NCBI RefSeq assembly: GCF_019972155.1
Contig: NZ_BOVL01000020.1
Span: forward strand, 282,147 to 346,146
DNA: 64,000 bases
Direction: 5' to 3'
DNA from: Bradyrhizobium sp. RD5-C2
GTDB lineage: Bacteria; Pseudomonadota; Alphaproteobacteria; Rhizobiales; Xanthobacteraceae
Under the pieces are notes generated by a model. That model did not search any database. It saw only the letters and a list, made by a program, of their open reading frames with translations, and had not been told where the DNA came from. The position numbers and the translations under genes were made by a program. Below are positions 44,402-53,314 of the stretch, piece by piece (the stretch's first letter is position 1; each line of letters starts with the position of its first letter).

Positions 44402-44821
44402 ATGACCAAGTCCACCTATGCTTCCAAGAACCCGATCTTCGCCCTAGCGACCGGGGGAACGATCTTCGACAAGTTTCAGTATTCCTCCGCGGTCAAAGCT
44501 GGAGGCCTCGTCTTCGTCGCCGGCCAGATCGGTCTCAATCAAGACGGTTCGATTCCCGAAAGGCTGGAGCAGCAGTTCGTCAACGCCTTCGAGCGTCTCA
44601 AGCTGGTTCTGGAAGAGACCGGCTGCGAGATGAGTGACCTGGTCGAACTCGTTTCCTACCACGTCGGCTTGAACACCAACAATCATTTGGCGGAGTTCAT
44701 GAAGGTCAAGGAAAAGTACGTTCCTGCGCCGTTCCCGACGTGGACCATTCTCGACATCGCGGGCCTGGCTCGTCCAGGTCTGATCATCGAGATTAAAGCG
44801 GTTGCCGCAGCGAAGATCTAA
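44402..44821 (+). CDS. RidA/YjgF/Rid family protein
   Basis: A 139-residue Rid-fold trimeric protein. Landmarks are VFVAGQIGLNQDGSIP near residues 38-53, FERLKLVLEETGC near 63 and the active-site Arg in GLARPGLIIEIKAVA near 124-138. Rid proteins hydrolyse reactive enamines/imines (2-aminoacrylate); pathway-specific relatives include 2-aminomuconate deaminase and RutC. It lies 23 bp after the monooxygenase gene and is cotranscribed, so it may act on an unstable nitrogen-containing product of that pathway. Confidence 0.88.
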   Translation: MTKSTYASKNPIFALATGGTIFDKFQYSSAVKAGGLVFVAGQIGLNQDGSIPERLEQQFVNAFERLKLVLEETGCEMSDLVELVSYHVGLNTNNHLAEFMKVKEKYVPAPFPTWTILDIAGLARPGLIIEIKAVAAAKI

Positions 44822-45544
44822 CTCGGGCTCTGCTCTTCCAGAACTTGGCCGGGATCGCGATGGTCCCCGCCAATCTTTTTGGAGATGATTTCCTTCGAGC
44901 CCTTCCCGACACGGTAGCGTCAACCAATCTCATGTCATTTCGGATCGCCGCATACTGCGGCTGCCGCAGATCCACCGCGCCAGCGGGGGGCCAGGACTCC
45001 GTACTGATCCGGGCTTCGAGAGATGGGACGAATCGTAGCAAGATCCCTGCCGATGTTACGTCTAGCTTGCAATATGTTCTTATCGTTCAGTTTTTTTCAG
45101 GCCTATTGCAGCCGTCCCGATTAGGACCACTCCTCGGACAGTCCTTTTCGATCCCACTCCGTTTCAGTGGGGCGTTGCGGGGATTCAGTTTTGACAAGGG
45201 AGCAACTCGCTCGAGACGCGGCAGAAATATTTCGACTATTGCGAGCATTCCGCTCGATCAAGGATCGAGCGGCGCGGCGGCAGATCGTCGAAGATGTCGA
45301 GGCAACGGCCGAAGGCCACACGGCCGACAAAGCACTCGACGACAGCGATGGAAAGCCGCAGGCTTGACGCTTGCTGAGAGCGCCGTCGATGCCTGCCCGG
45401 TTACCGGCCCGATGTTGATGCCTCCAGGCACCCGTCGGGGTGCTTTCTGACGGATATTGCCATAGGCTGCGGAATCTGCTTCGACAGCGATGATTGGTTG
45501 CACGAGCCGGCAGGCCAATAGTCGAGATGGAGCTTGCGGTAAGC
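44822..45544. other. long low-density region before the TetR gene
   Basis: About 720 bp of lower GC between the RidA gene and the TetR gene. Apart from one possible 58-residue frame (45191-45367) I see no gene, no clear terminator after the RidA gene, and no copy of the TTCTAAC palindrome found elsewhere in the cluster. The promoter of the TetR gene must be in its right part. Confidence 0.5.
45191..45367 (+). CDS. possible small helical protein
   Basis: A 58-residue frame starting with TTG (GGGGA about 7 nt upstream): LTREQLARDAAEIFRLLRAF, then SIKDRAARRQIVEDVEATAE and a polar tail. The pattern resembles the C-terminal helices that end many short HTH proteins in this group (a Leu-Leu-Arg-Ala-Phe helix followed by a Arg-Arg-x-Ile-Val helix), so it may be a remnant of a regulator or a genuine small protein. 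No HTH remains. Confidence 0.4.
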   Translation: MTREQLARDAAEIFRLLRAFRSIKDRAARRQIVEDVEATAEGHTADKALDDSDGKPQA

Positions 45545-46261
45545 ATGAAGGTTGTGCGGTCATCCCTGCGTTCCGGTGACCGGTCAGGCCCGAGGCCGGC
45601 AGCGCGCCGGCCGAAGCCCCCGTCCGCAAGCCCAGGACGAAAGGCTGCGCCTGACAACACCTCTACGGCCGCAACGTCTAAGTCCGAGCGGTCGCGCGAT
45701 CTCATCCTGCACTCGGCAGCACAGCTGTTTCGCCGCCAGGGATTTTCGGCAACGACCCTGCGCCAGATTGCAGCAAGAGCCAAGATCAAGGCTGGCAGCA
45801 TCTACTACCATTTCGATTCCAAGGAGCAGATTCTCGACGAAGTGCTGGACCGCGGCCTCCGCCACGTGTTCGAGACCGTCAAGAACTCGGTCGAACGTGC
45901 CGGAAAAGTATCGCACCGGCGCAAGATTGGTCTTGCGATCGAAGCCCATCTCGTCGCACTGCTCGAGACCAGCGACTTCACTTCAGCCAATATTCGAATC
46001 TACGGGCAATTGCCGGAGCAACTGAAGAAGCCGCACCGGCCGCTGCGCCGCGCATACGCGGAATATTGGGACCAACTCTTCATCGACGCCCGCCGCGCTG
46101 GCGAGATCCGCGCTGACATGGAAGTGGTGCCATTGCGTATGTTCGTGATCGGCGCTCTCAACTGGACGATCGAATGGTTCAGACTGGAAAACAAGGATGC
46201 CGTGCTTGAATTGGCCCGTCGCACGGAGACGCTGATCTTCGAAGGCGTCAATAAACCCTGA
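45545..46261 (+). CDS. TetR-family transcription regulator
   Basis: A 238-residue repressor-type protein. A long disordered Pro/Ala/Arg/Ser-rich N-terminal extension (residues 1-48) precedes the TetR DNA-binding domain (residues 50-98: FSATTLRQIAARAKIKAGSI then YYHFDSKEQIL). The ligand domain (100-238) resembles regulators of acyl-CoA pathways. It is encoded beside the acyl-CoA gene cluster, convergent with the first crotonase gene (7-bp gap). Three identical palindromes TTCTAAC-N4-GTTAGAA in that cluster are its most probable operators. The start is uncertain; an ATG six codons upstream is also in frame. Confidence 0.88.
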   Translation: MKVVRSSLRSGDRSGPRPAARRPKPPSASPGRKAAPDNTSTAATSKSERSRDLILHSAAQLFRRQGFSATTLRQIAARAKIKAGSIYYHFDSKEQILDEVLDRGLRHVFETVKNSVERAGKVSHRRKIGLAIEAHLVALLETSDFTSANIRIYGQLPEQLKKPHRPLRRAYAEYWDQLFIDARRAGEIRADMEVVPLRMFVIGALNWTIEWFRLENKDAVLELARRTETLIFEGVNKP

Positions 46262-46268
46262 TCCCGAT

Positions 46269-47054
46269 CTATCTGCCCTGCCAGACCGGCTTGCGCTTCT
46301 CTGCGAAAGCCTTCGGTCCTTCTATCGCATCGAGACTGGCATAGACCTCGGCGTGCAGCTGCTCGGCCGCGATGAGGCCCTGTGCAAGCCCCAGGTCCAT
46401 CGCGGAAAGCACGCTCGCTTTGGCCGCCTTGACCGACAATGGCGCGCCCTCGACGATCTTTCGCGCCAGTCCAAGCGCACGTTCGCGCACGGCTTTCGGC
46501 GTGTCCTCAAGCGAGTTCAAAAAGCCCTGCTCCGCGAGCCGCTCGATCGGGATCGTCTCGCCGGTCAGAACCATCTCCATCAGTAGCGTTTGCGGCACCA
46601 TCCAAAGCATTGGCACCGCCCACGGGGAGCCGCGCCCCATCTTCACCTCGGTAATCCCCGCGCGAGTGCCGCGCAACCCGATCCTCAAGTCGCATTTCAA
46701 CGCAAGCATCATCCCGCCAGCCATCAAGGACCCTGTCATGGCAGCAATGATGGGCTTGGAGACCTTCTGCATCGCGTGCTGCATTGGATCACGCATCAGC
46801 GTCAGAATATCCACCCCATCCCTCGCCCGGATCTCTGCGGCCTGCTTCAGATCCAGCCCTGCGCAGAATACCCCGCAATCCGCTGAGGTCAGGATGATCA
46901 CACGTACGGAGGCATCGGCTTCGGCCTTGCTCCAGGCGTCGGTCAGGCCGTTCATCGCCTCGACCGAGAGCGCATTCTTGCGTTCGGGACGCTCGATGGT
47001 CACGGTCGCGATGCCATGTTCGACCGAGTAACGGACCTGCTCATTTTCAGCCAC
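46269..47054 (-). CDS. crotonase-fold protein 1 (enoyl-CoA hydratase/isomerase family)
   Basis: A 261-residue crotonase-family protein. The oxyanion-hole block CGVFCAGLDLKQA near residue 62-74 and AGGMMLALKCD near 115 are seen. The first catalytic Glu of hydratases is replaced by Met (GGMMLALKCD), the second is kept (ITEVKMG), so isomerase, hydrolase or decarboxylase activity is as likely as hydration. The GTG at 47054 has AGGAAGAAG 5 nt upstream and is preferred to the ATG at 47081, which lies within the operator palindrome. Divergent from the CoA ligase at 47151. Confidence 0.85.
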   Translation of the reverse strand: MAENEQVRYSVEHGIATVTIERPERKNALSVEAMNGLTDAWSKAEADASVRVIILTSADCGVFCAGLDLKQAAEIRARDGVDILTLMRDPMQHAMQKVSKPIIAAMTGSLMAGGMMLALKCDLRIGLRGTRAGITEVKMGRGSPWAVPMLWMVPQTLLMEMVLTGETIPIERLAEQGFLNSLEDTPKAVRERALGLARKIVEGAPLSVKAAKASVLSAMDLGLAQGLIAAEQLHAEVYASLDAIEGPKAFAEKRKPVWQGR

Positions 47055-47072
47055 GATATCTTCTTCCTTGAA

Positions 47073-47090
47073 TTCTAACATTTGTTAGAA
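47073..47090. promoter_or_regulatory. palindromic operator 1, TTCTAAC-N4-GTTAGAA
   Basis: TTCTAACATTTGTTAGAA, a perfect 7-bp inverted repeat with a 4-bp centre, in the 96-bp divergent region between crotonase gene 1 and the CoA ligase. Identical arms occur at 50052-50069 and 53315-53332. Likely target of the TetR protein encoded at 45545. Confidence 0.75.
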
Positions 47091-47150
47091 TACATCGCCG
47101 CACGCCAGATGCAAGAACATGGCGCAGCTCTCGAGGCAGGAGGAAACAAG

Positions 47151-49097
47151 ATGGCGTATCTCTGGACGCCCCCCGCGGAACTGGTGGAGAAGAGCAACCT
47201 GAGCGCGTTCCTTCGCGCCACGGGGCAGCCGAACTACGACACGCTCGCGGCCAAAGCCGAGATCGATCCTGCCTGGCTCGTGCAGGAAGTGTTTGAGTTC
47301 TGTGACGTCCGCTTCTATCAAAAGCCCGAGAAGATCCTGGATCGTGCACGGGGCGAACCGTGGGCGCGCTGGTGCGTCGGCGGGACCACGAACATCGTCC
47401 TCAATTGCATCGACAAGCACCGGGGAACCGAAGTCTGGGACGAGACATTCCTAGTCTGGGAAGGCGAAGACCGGCATGACCAGCGACGATTAAGCTACGC
47501 CGAATTCGAATCAGCCGTCGGACGGCTCGCTTCCGGCCTGCGCAAGCTCGGAATCGGCAAGGGCGACGTCGTTGCGATCTACATGCCCAACCTTCCCGAA
47601 ACCTTCGTGGCTTTCTTTGCGATCCTGAAGATCGGGGCAATCGTGATGCCATTGTTCTCCGGCTTCGGTCCCGATCCGATCCGGGCCCGGCTCAACCACG
47701 GTGAAGCAAAAGCTGTCATCACCGCGAACGGCACCTGGCGCCGGGGCGCCCCGGCTCCGCTGAAATCGATTCTCGACGAGGCACTCGAGACCGCACCAAC
47801 CGTCCGGCATGTGATCGTTGCCGACCGCGGCGGGCTCGGCATCGACACCCCCATGCAGATGGGACGTGACTATTGGTGGGATGAGATCGCCAAGGAGGAG
47901 GCATGGGTTCCGACCGTCGAGATGGACGCGGAAGACCCCGCCATCCTCCTCTACACGTCGGGAACGACCGGCGAACCAAAGGGCTGCGTGTGGACGCATA
48001 TCAGTTTCATTGGCTCGATGGTGACGCGGGACATGATCATCTGCGGCGACTTCAAACCGACAGACCTGTTTTTCTTCTTCAGTGACATGGGGTGGATGGT
48101 GGGCGCGATGTGCGCGTGTATTCCAAGCTTCGCTGGCGGCAGGCTGCTCGTCGCCGAAGGGACCCCCGATTATCCCGATACCGGACGTTTCTGGCGCCTG
48201 ATCGCCGATCACCGGGTCACCTATCTCGGCGTTTCGCCGACGATCGTGCGCGGCATGATGCGCTACGGTGACGAGGTCGAGCAGTACGACCTCTCCAGCC
48301 TGCGGATAACGGCCTCGGGCGGCGAGGCCTGGACGGAGACGCCATGGCGATGGTTCTTCGAACACGTATGCAAGTCGCAGATTCCAATCATCAACATCTC
48401 CGGCGGAACGGAAGTCGGCGGCTGCATCTTCACCGGCACTCCGAACCATCCGATGAACCCATGTTCGTTCTCCCGGCCGGCCCTCGGAGTCGGTGCAGAT
48501 ATCGTTGACATGGCGGGTGGCCGTGTCCCCGACGGCGAGGTCGGCGAGCTGGTGCTGCGTCATGCATCGATCGGGCTCACCAAGAGCCTGTGGAAAGGCG
48601 ACCAGCGCTATCTCGAGAGCTACTGGAACACGATTCCGGGAATCTGGGTGCATGGCGACTTTGCAATGCGCGGCAAGGACGGTCTCTATTACATTCTTGG
48701 CCGTTCGGACGACACTCTCAAGATCTCGGGGAAACGCGTCGGTCCGGCTGAGCTCGAGGGCGTGCTGACCGCAACCGGCAAGGTCGCGGAAGCCGCCGTC
48801 TTCAGTGTTCCCCACCCGATCAAGGGCTCCACCGTCATGTGTGCATGCGTACCGAGCCCAGGTACAAAAGATTCACACGCGCTATCGGAGGAACTCGCCC
48901 TAGCCCTGGTGCACGGAATGGGTGCCTCGTACCGCCCGGAAAGAGTGCTGCTGGTCGATGACCTGCCGAAGACGCGCAACATGAAGATCATGCGACGCGT
49001 GCTCCGCGCTGTCTTCGAAGACAAGGACCCCGGCGATTTGTCGGCGCTGGCTAACCCGGAGGCCATCGAGCACATCCGCCAGAAGCTCAAGGGATAG
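47151..49097 (+). CDS. acyl-CoA synthetase of the acetyl-CoA-synthetase type
   Basis: A 648-residue AMP-forming ligase. The ATP-binding P-loop LLYTSGTTGEPKG is near residue 267-279, a later YxxTE-like element is INISGGTEVGG near 425, the hinge GRSDDTLKISGKRVGP near 525 and the C-terminal Lys in KTRNMKIMRR near 610. The N-terminal 100 residues resemble the acetyl-CoA synthetase lid. AGGAGG lies 7 nt before ATG 47151. It activates a carboxylic acid to its CoA ester, probably the entry step of the pathway; the acid is unknown. Confidence 0.88.
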   Translation: MAYLWTPPAELVEKSNLSAFLRATGQPNYDTLAAKAEIDPAWLVQEVFEFCDVRFYQKPEKILDRARGEPWARWCVGGTTNIVLNCIDKHRGTEVWDETFLVWEGEDRHDQRRLSYAEFESAVGRLASGLRKLGIGKGDVVAIYMPNLPETFVAFFAILKIGAIVMPLFSGFGPDPIRARLNHGEAKAVITANGTWRRGAPAPLKSILDEALETAPTVRHVIVADRGGLGIDTPMQMGRDYWWDEIAKEEAWVPTVEMDAEDPAILLYTSGTTGEPKGCVWTHISFIGSMVTRDMIICGDFKPTDLFFFFSDMGWMVGAMCACIPSFAGGRLLVAEGTPDYPDTGRFWRLIADHRVTYLGVSPTIVRGMMRYGDEVEQYDLSSLRITASGGEAWTETPWRWFFEHVCKSQIPIINISGGTEVGGCIFTGTPNHPMNPCSFSRPALGVGADIVDMAGGRVPDGEVGELVLRHASIGLTKSLWKGDQRYLESYWNTIPGIWVHGDFAMRGKDGLYYILGRSDDTLKISGKRVGPAELEGVLTATGKVAEAAVFSVPHPIKGSTVMCACVPSPGTKDSHALSEELALALVHGMGASYRPERVLLVDDLPKTRNMKIMRRVLRAVFEDKDPGDLSALANPEAIEHIRQKLKG

Positions 49098-49197
49098 CAA
49101 CCGACCCGGATTGGCCAGGACCAGGCGACGCCGAATATTGCGAAGCAAGGCGTCAGGGCAACCACATGTCAGTTGCCTTGACGCGGAACAGGCGATC

Positions 49198-50007
49198 CTA
49201 GATCGGGCAATCCCTGGGGAACGCCGGCTTGCGCTTCTCAAGGTGCGAGGCCAGCCCTTCACGGGCCTCATTGCCGGCAAAGCCCAGGATTTCGAGGGCG
49301 GTCGACGTATCGAACAACGGCCCGTTGACGCGAAGCCAGTTGTTCAACGCGTATTTGGTCCAGCGGATCGCACTCTGTGCGCCGGCGGCGAGATCCTGCG
49401 CTGTTTCCAGTGCGATGCTTTGCAGCTCCGCATCTTCGACGCACAGCGAAACCAGGCCGATCCGCTCGGCTTCCTCACCCGACAGCGGCTTGCAAGTGAG
49501 CAGATAGTATTTTGCCTTCGCCAGTCCGCAAAGCAGCGGCCAGATGATGCAGGCGACGTCGCCGGCGGCGACACCGAGCCGGGTGTGCCCATCGACGATC
49601 CGCGCCGATTTGCCACAGATCGAGACGTCGGCAAGGATCCCGACGACGAGGCCGGCTCCAACGGCAACGCCGTTGATCGCGGAGATGATGGGCTTGTTGC
49701 AGTTGATGACGTTGTAAACGAGATCCTTGGCCTCTTTCCAGGTCGCCATCCGTGCGGCCGGATTGTCGAGCAGCGACTTGATCAGCTCGAAATCGCCGCC
49801 GGCCGAGAAGGCCTTGCCCGCCCCCGTGACGATCACGGCGTTGATGTCGGGATCGTTGTCGATGTCTCGCCAGATGTGCGTGAGCTGCGTATGGGTCTCG
49901 GCGTCGACGGAGTTGTAGGTCTCCGGTCGGTCGAAGGTGATCCGAAGGACCCGTTCAGCCGGATAGTCGAGCTTCAACTTCGTGTAAGCCGCGTATCGAT
50001 TGGACAT
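49198..50007 (-). CDS. crotonase-fold protein 2
   Basis: A 269-residue crotonase-family protein with the oxyanion block GAGKAFSAGGDFE near residues 61-73 and INGVAVGAGLVVGILAD near 111-127. Both hydratase Glu positions are changed (Val in GAGLVVGILAD, His in GHTRLGVAAGD, where a following Asp could act instead), so it is probably not a simple enoyl-CoA hydratase. Divergent from the AMP ligase at 50140, with operator 2 between them; convergent with the CoA ligase upstream. Confidence 0.85.
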   Translation of the reverse strand: MSNRYAAYTKLKLDYPAERVLRITFDRPETYNSVDAETHTQLTHIWRDIDNDPDINAVIVTGAGKAFSAGGDFELIKSLLDNPAARMATWKEAKDLVYNVINCNKPIISAINGVAVGAGLVVGILADVSICGKSARIVDGHTRLGVAAGDVACIIWPLLCGLAKAKYYLLTCKPLSGEEAERIGLVSLCVEDAELQSIALETAQDLAAGAQSAIRWTKYALNNWLRVNGPLFDTSTALEILGFAGNEAREGLASHLEKRKPAFPRDCPI

Positions 50008-50051
50008 GTTGATCTTCCTGCTTTTGGCGCATAAGAAGCGCTACCAATTGT

Positions 50052-50069
50052 TTCTAACAGATGTTAGAA
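50052..50069. promoter_or_regulatory. palindromic operator 2, TTCTAAC-N4-GTTAGAA
   Basis: TTCTAACAGATGTTAGAA with the same 7-bp arms as operators 1 and 3, placed between crotonase gene 2 (start 50007, minus strand) and the AMP ligase (start 50140, plus strand). Confidence 0.75.
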
Positions 50070-50139
50070 TTTGTGGTCGGCCGGTGCAAGCGCTGGTTCG
50101 AAACAAGAATGTCGCAAGACAGCGCTCGAGGAAACGTTG

Positions 50140-51681
50140 ATGGAAACCGGATTCAGTATCCAGACAGACGGCGGATCCGGCATCGGAACCGTCGGTGCCC
50201 TGTTCGAGGCCTGTGCTGAACTCCATGCGAACAGATTTGCAATCGAATTCCGCGACCGGCACGTGACCTATGGCGAGTTGCGGGATCGGGTGCGTCGGCT
50301 AACTGCCTTGTTTGCCGCGCGCGGCCTGCAGCGGGGCGACCGGCTTGGGCTGCTGTCGCGCAACCGTCCGGAATATCTCGAGATCGAGTTGGCGGCAGCC
50401 AATCTCGGAATCATCACGGCCTGTCTTAACTGGCGGCTGTCGGAGCGCGAGCTCTCTCATTGCATCGAGCTGGTGTCGCCCAAGCTGCTCCTGGTCGAGG
50501 CCGACCTCGCTGCAAACCTCCCGCCGGCCACCAAAGCGAATCCGATCCTGGAAATCGGACCTCAATACGAAAGCGAGCTCGCGCGACAGGAGGCGCGCGC
50601 ATCCGCGTCTGTTGCCCAGCCGGAAGATGGGCTCGTCATTCTGTATACCAGCGGAACGACCGGCCTGCCGAAAGGTGCCGTGATTTCGCACCGCGCGATG
50701 GTGATGCGGGCTCTCGTGTTTTCCTCTGAGCTCGGCATCGGGCCGTTCGACACCTTCGTCGCATGGGCCCCGTTGTTCCACATGGCCTCAACCGATCATG
50801 CGCTCGCCACCCTGCTGCGCGGCGGAACTGTCGTCGTGATCGACGGCTTCCAGCTGGAGCCGCTGCTGGCGGCAGTTTCTCAACACCACATTGGCTGGCT
50901 GGTCCTCATTCCCGGCATGGTCGAGGCCCTTATCGATGGCCTGAAAGCGCAACGCACCACGGTGAAGGGCGTGCGGGTGTGCGGAGCGATGGCGGATCTT
51001 GTCGCCCCGCACGCCATTGCCGAAGTCACCCGGCTGCTCGGCGCCCCCTATCTCAACAGCTTCGGTTCGACTGAGACCGGCCTGCCGCCCGCGACGCGAG
51101 CGCTGATTGCGCCAGGCGATGTGCCGGCCAACCTGTCCAAGCAGCAAAATGCGTTCTGCCAGATCAAGCTGGTTGATACCTCCGACAGCGAGGTCGCGGT
51201 CGGCGAGCCCGGCGAGTTGGCAATTCGCAGCCCGACACTGTTCTCCGGCTATTGGCGCGCGGACGAGACCAACGCGCGCGACTTCCGCGGCGGCTGGTTT
51301 CACATGGGCGACGTGTTCAGGCGCAGCCCCGACGGATCGCTCGATTTCGTCGACCGCGCCAAATACCTGATCAAGTCGGGTGGCGAGAATATCTATCCCG
51401 CCGAAATCGAGCGTGTCCTGCTCGGCGACGACCGCATCGCGGAAGTCGCAGTCGTCCGCGCCGCTGACCCAAAGTGGGGAGAGGCGCCCGTTGCCTTCAT
51501 CGCGTGCCGCGAAGGGACCGCCATGACAGAGGCTGAGCTCACCGAGTTGTGCCGCCGGGAGTTGGCGAGCTACAAGCGGCCGCGCGAATTCCGCTTCATT
51601 GCCTTTGGTGAATTCCCGCGCTCGACGAGCGGCAAGGTCCAGCGCCACGAACTCGAGCGCCTGTTGAAGGTTTCCACATGA
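50140..51681 (+). CDS. class I acyl-CoA ligase (AMP-binding)
   Basis: A 513-residue AMP-forming acyl-CoA ligase: P-loop LYTSGTTGLPKG near residues 168-179, SFGSTETGLP near 308, GWFHMGDVFRR near 388, hinge DRAKYLIKSGGENIYP near 404-419 and the catalytic Lys in STSGKVQRHEL near 500. The ATG at 50140 is preferred to upstream codons because the adenylation domain starts directly after it and GAGG lies 9 nt before. Its stop overlaps the thiolase-like gene (ATGA). Confidence 0.9.
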   Translation: METGFSIQTDGGSGIGTVGALFEACAELHANRFAIEFRDRHVTYGELRDRVRRLTALFAARGLQRGDRLGLLSRNRPEYLEIELAAANLGIITACLNWRLSERELSHCIELVSPKLLLVEADLAANLPPATKANPILEIGPQYESELARQEARASASVAQPEDGLVILYTSGTTGLPKGAVISHRAMVMRALVFSSELGIGPFDTFVAWAPLFHMASTDHALATLLRGGTVVVIDGFQLEPLLAAVSQHHIGWLVLIPGMVEALIDGLKAQRTTVKGVRVCGAMADLVAPHAIAEVTRLLGAPYLNSFGSTETGLPPATRALIAPGDVPANLSKQQNAFCQIKLVDTSDSEVAVGEPGELAIRSPTLFSGYWRADETNARDFRGGWFHMGDVFRRSPDGSLDFVDRAKYLIKSGGENIYPAEIERVLLGDDRIAEVAVVRAADPKWGEAPVAFIACREGTAMTEAELTELCRRELASYKRPREFRFIAFGEFPRSTSGKVQRHELERLLKVST

Positions 51682-52859
51682 GCGACACCAGCCTCAGGGG
51701 AAAAGTTGCCGTCATCGGCATCGGATTGTCGGCGGTCGGCAAGGTGCCAGGCCGCAGTCCGCTCTCGCTTGCGGCGGAAGCCGCCAGAAACGCACTTGCC
51801 GATGCCGGCGTCGCCAAGAGCGAAGTGGACGGCGTTCTGTCGAGCCATGCCTTCGCCTCACCGTTCCATCGTTTCAGCGTTGCTTTCAGCGAATATTTTG
51901 GAATCCGGCCGACATTCTCGAACACGCTGCAAGTGTCCGGCGCCACGGCGGCGACCATGTTCAGCATTGGTGCGGCCGCCATTCACGGCGGCCTCGCCAA
52001 GGTCGTGCTGCTGGTCGCGGCCGATAGTCTCATGACGGGACTGACGCCGGATCTGGCGCTGCGTTCGCTCACCGAAAGCCGCGATCAGCAATACGAGATG
52101 CCGTTCGGCATTCCGGTTGCCAACACCTTCGCAATGACCGCACACCGGCATATGAGAGAGTTCGGCACCACGCCCGAGCAGCTGGCAGAGGTCGCTGTGG
52201 TGCACCGGCGTCACGCGGCGCAAACCCCCGGCGCGCAGCAGACGACGCCGATCACCGTGGCAGATGTGCTGAATTCGCCGATGGTCACCACACCCTATCA
52301 CAAGCTCGATTGTTCGCTGATCTCGGACGGCGGCGCGGCATTTGTCCTCACGTCGGCCGAACATGCGAAGGCACTCGGGATCGGCAGGCCGATCTACATC
52401 CTCGGCTGCGGAGAATGCTACACTCACGAGCATATCTTCCTGATGCCATCCCTGACCTCGACCGGTGCCGTCGAATCCAGCCGGCGGGCGTATGCAATGG
52501 CCGGGTACCGGCCGAGCGATATGGAGGTCGCCGGAATCTATGATTGCTTCACAGGCACCGTGGTCATGATGCTTGAGGACCTCGGGTTCTGCCGGAAGGG
52601 TGAAGGCGGTCCGTTCGTCGCCGACGGACAGATAAGCTACCGCGGCCAAATACCTTCCAACACCCATGGCGGCTTGCTGTCATTCGCACATTCCGGAATG
52701 CCGGGCGCCCTGTTCCACTTCCATGAGGTGATCGCGCAGCTGCGCGGTCAATGCGGCGAGCGGCAGGTCGAAAGCGCGGGGCTTGGGCTGGTGCACAGCC
52801 TCGGCGCGGGATTTGCGACCAACGCCACGACCATCCTCGGCACGGAGGGAACGTTGTGA
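51678..52859 (+). CDS. thiolase-like protein (SCP-x/Ltp type) lacking the usual cysteine
   Basis: A 393-residue thiolase-superfamily protein. In the position of the nucleophilic Cys (CxSG in SCP-x thiolases) it has Gln85 in NTLQVSG, while the YDCFTG block near residue 290, LEDLGFCRKGEGG near 303 and the late HGGLLSFAHSGMPG near 332 are typical of the Ltp/DitF group. Members of this group pair with DUF35 proteins and can act as retro-aldolases in side-chain degradation instead of thiolases. The next gene is such a DUF35 protein, overlapping by TGATG. Activity inferred. Confidence 0.85.
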   Translation: MSDTSLRGKVAVIGIGLSAVGKVPGRSPLSLAAEAARNALADAGVAKSEVDGVLSSHAFASPFHRFSVAFSEYFGIRPTFSNTLQVSGATAATMFSIGAAAIHGGLAKVVLLVAADSLMTGLTPDLALRSLTESRDQQYEMPFGIPVANTFAMTAHRHMREFGTTPEQLAEVAVVHRRHAAQTPGAQQTTPITVADVLNSPMVTTPYHKLDCSLISDGGAAFVLTSAEHAKALGIGRPIYILGCGECYTHEHIFLMPSLTSTGAVESSRRAYAMAGYRPSDMEVAGIYDCFTGTVVMMLEDLGFCRKGEGGPFVADGQISYRGQIPSNTHGGLLSFAHSGMPGALFHFHEVIAQLRGQCGERQVESAGLGLVHSLGAGFATNATTILGTEGTL

Positions 52860-53275
52860 TGGCATCCGACGATTCCGCCCAAAAGCCCCTGCCCGCGCCG
52901 GATGCCGATACGACCACGTTCTGGCGCGGCTTGCGGGAAGGCAAGCTCCTGCTGCAGCACTGCCGCCAATGCCGAAACGCGCAGTACTACCAGCAAGCCA
53001 CATGTCGCGAATGCGGCAGCGATGAGCTCGAACACAAGTCGGCAACCGGCCGGGGTAAGGTACACTCCTTCAGCGTGGTCTATCGGGCCCCCGGTCCCGC
53101 ATTCAAGGCTGATGTCCCCTATGCCGTGTTGCTCGTCGAACTCGCGGAAGGGCCGCGCATGATCAGCACCCTGACAGGCAGCGATCCGGAGGACGTCACC
53201 TTCGACATGGAGGTCGAGCTCGCATTCGACCAAGTCTCCGACGATATAGCTCTGCCGCGCTTCCGGAAAGCCTGA
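52859..53275 (+). CDS. DUF35 zinc-ribbon/OB-fold protein, partner of the thiolase-like protein
   Basis: A 138-residue protein with an N-terminal helix (TTFWRGLREGKLLLQHC), a rubredoxin-like zinc ribbon with two Cys pairs (CRQC near residue 37 and CREC near 53) and an OB-fold acyl-CoA-binding domain (residues 60-138). DUF35 proteins form tight complexes with thiolase-like enzymes, as in Ltp2-ChsH2. Translationally coupled to the preceding gene. End of the operon that begins at 50140; operator 3 and the carboxylase genes follow. Confidence 0.9.
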   Translation: MASDDSAQKPLPAPDADTTTFWRGLREGKLLLQHCRQCRNAQYYQQATCRECGSDELEHKSATGRGKVHSFSVVYRAPGPAFKADVPYAVLLVELAEGPRMISTLTGSDPEDVTFDMEVELAFDQVSDDIALPRFRKA

Positions 53276-53314
53276 GGATCAGCATGAGTTCTGCTTGCAT
53301 CCGCGCGCGATCGA

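Noticed and set aside
44845..45450. 201-codon plus-strand frame before the TetR gene
   Set aside because: No ribosome site, no domain pattern and mixed composition; judged non-coding.
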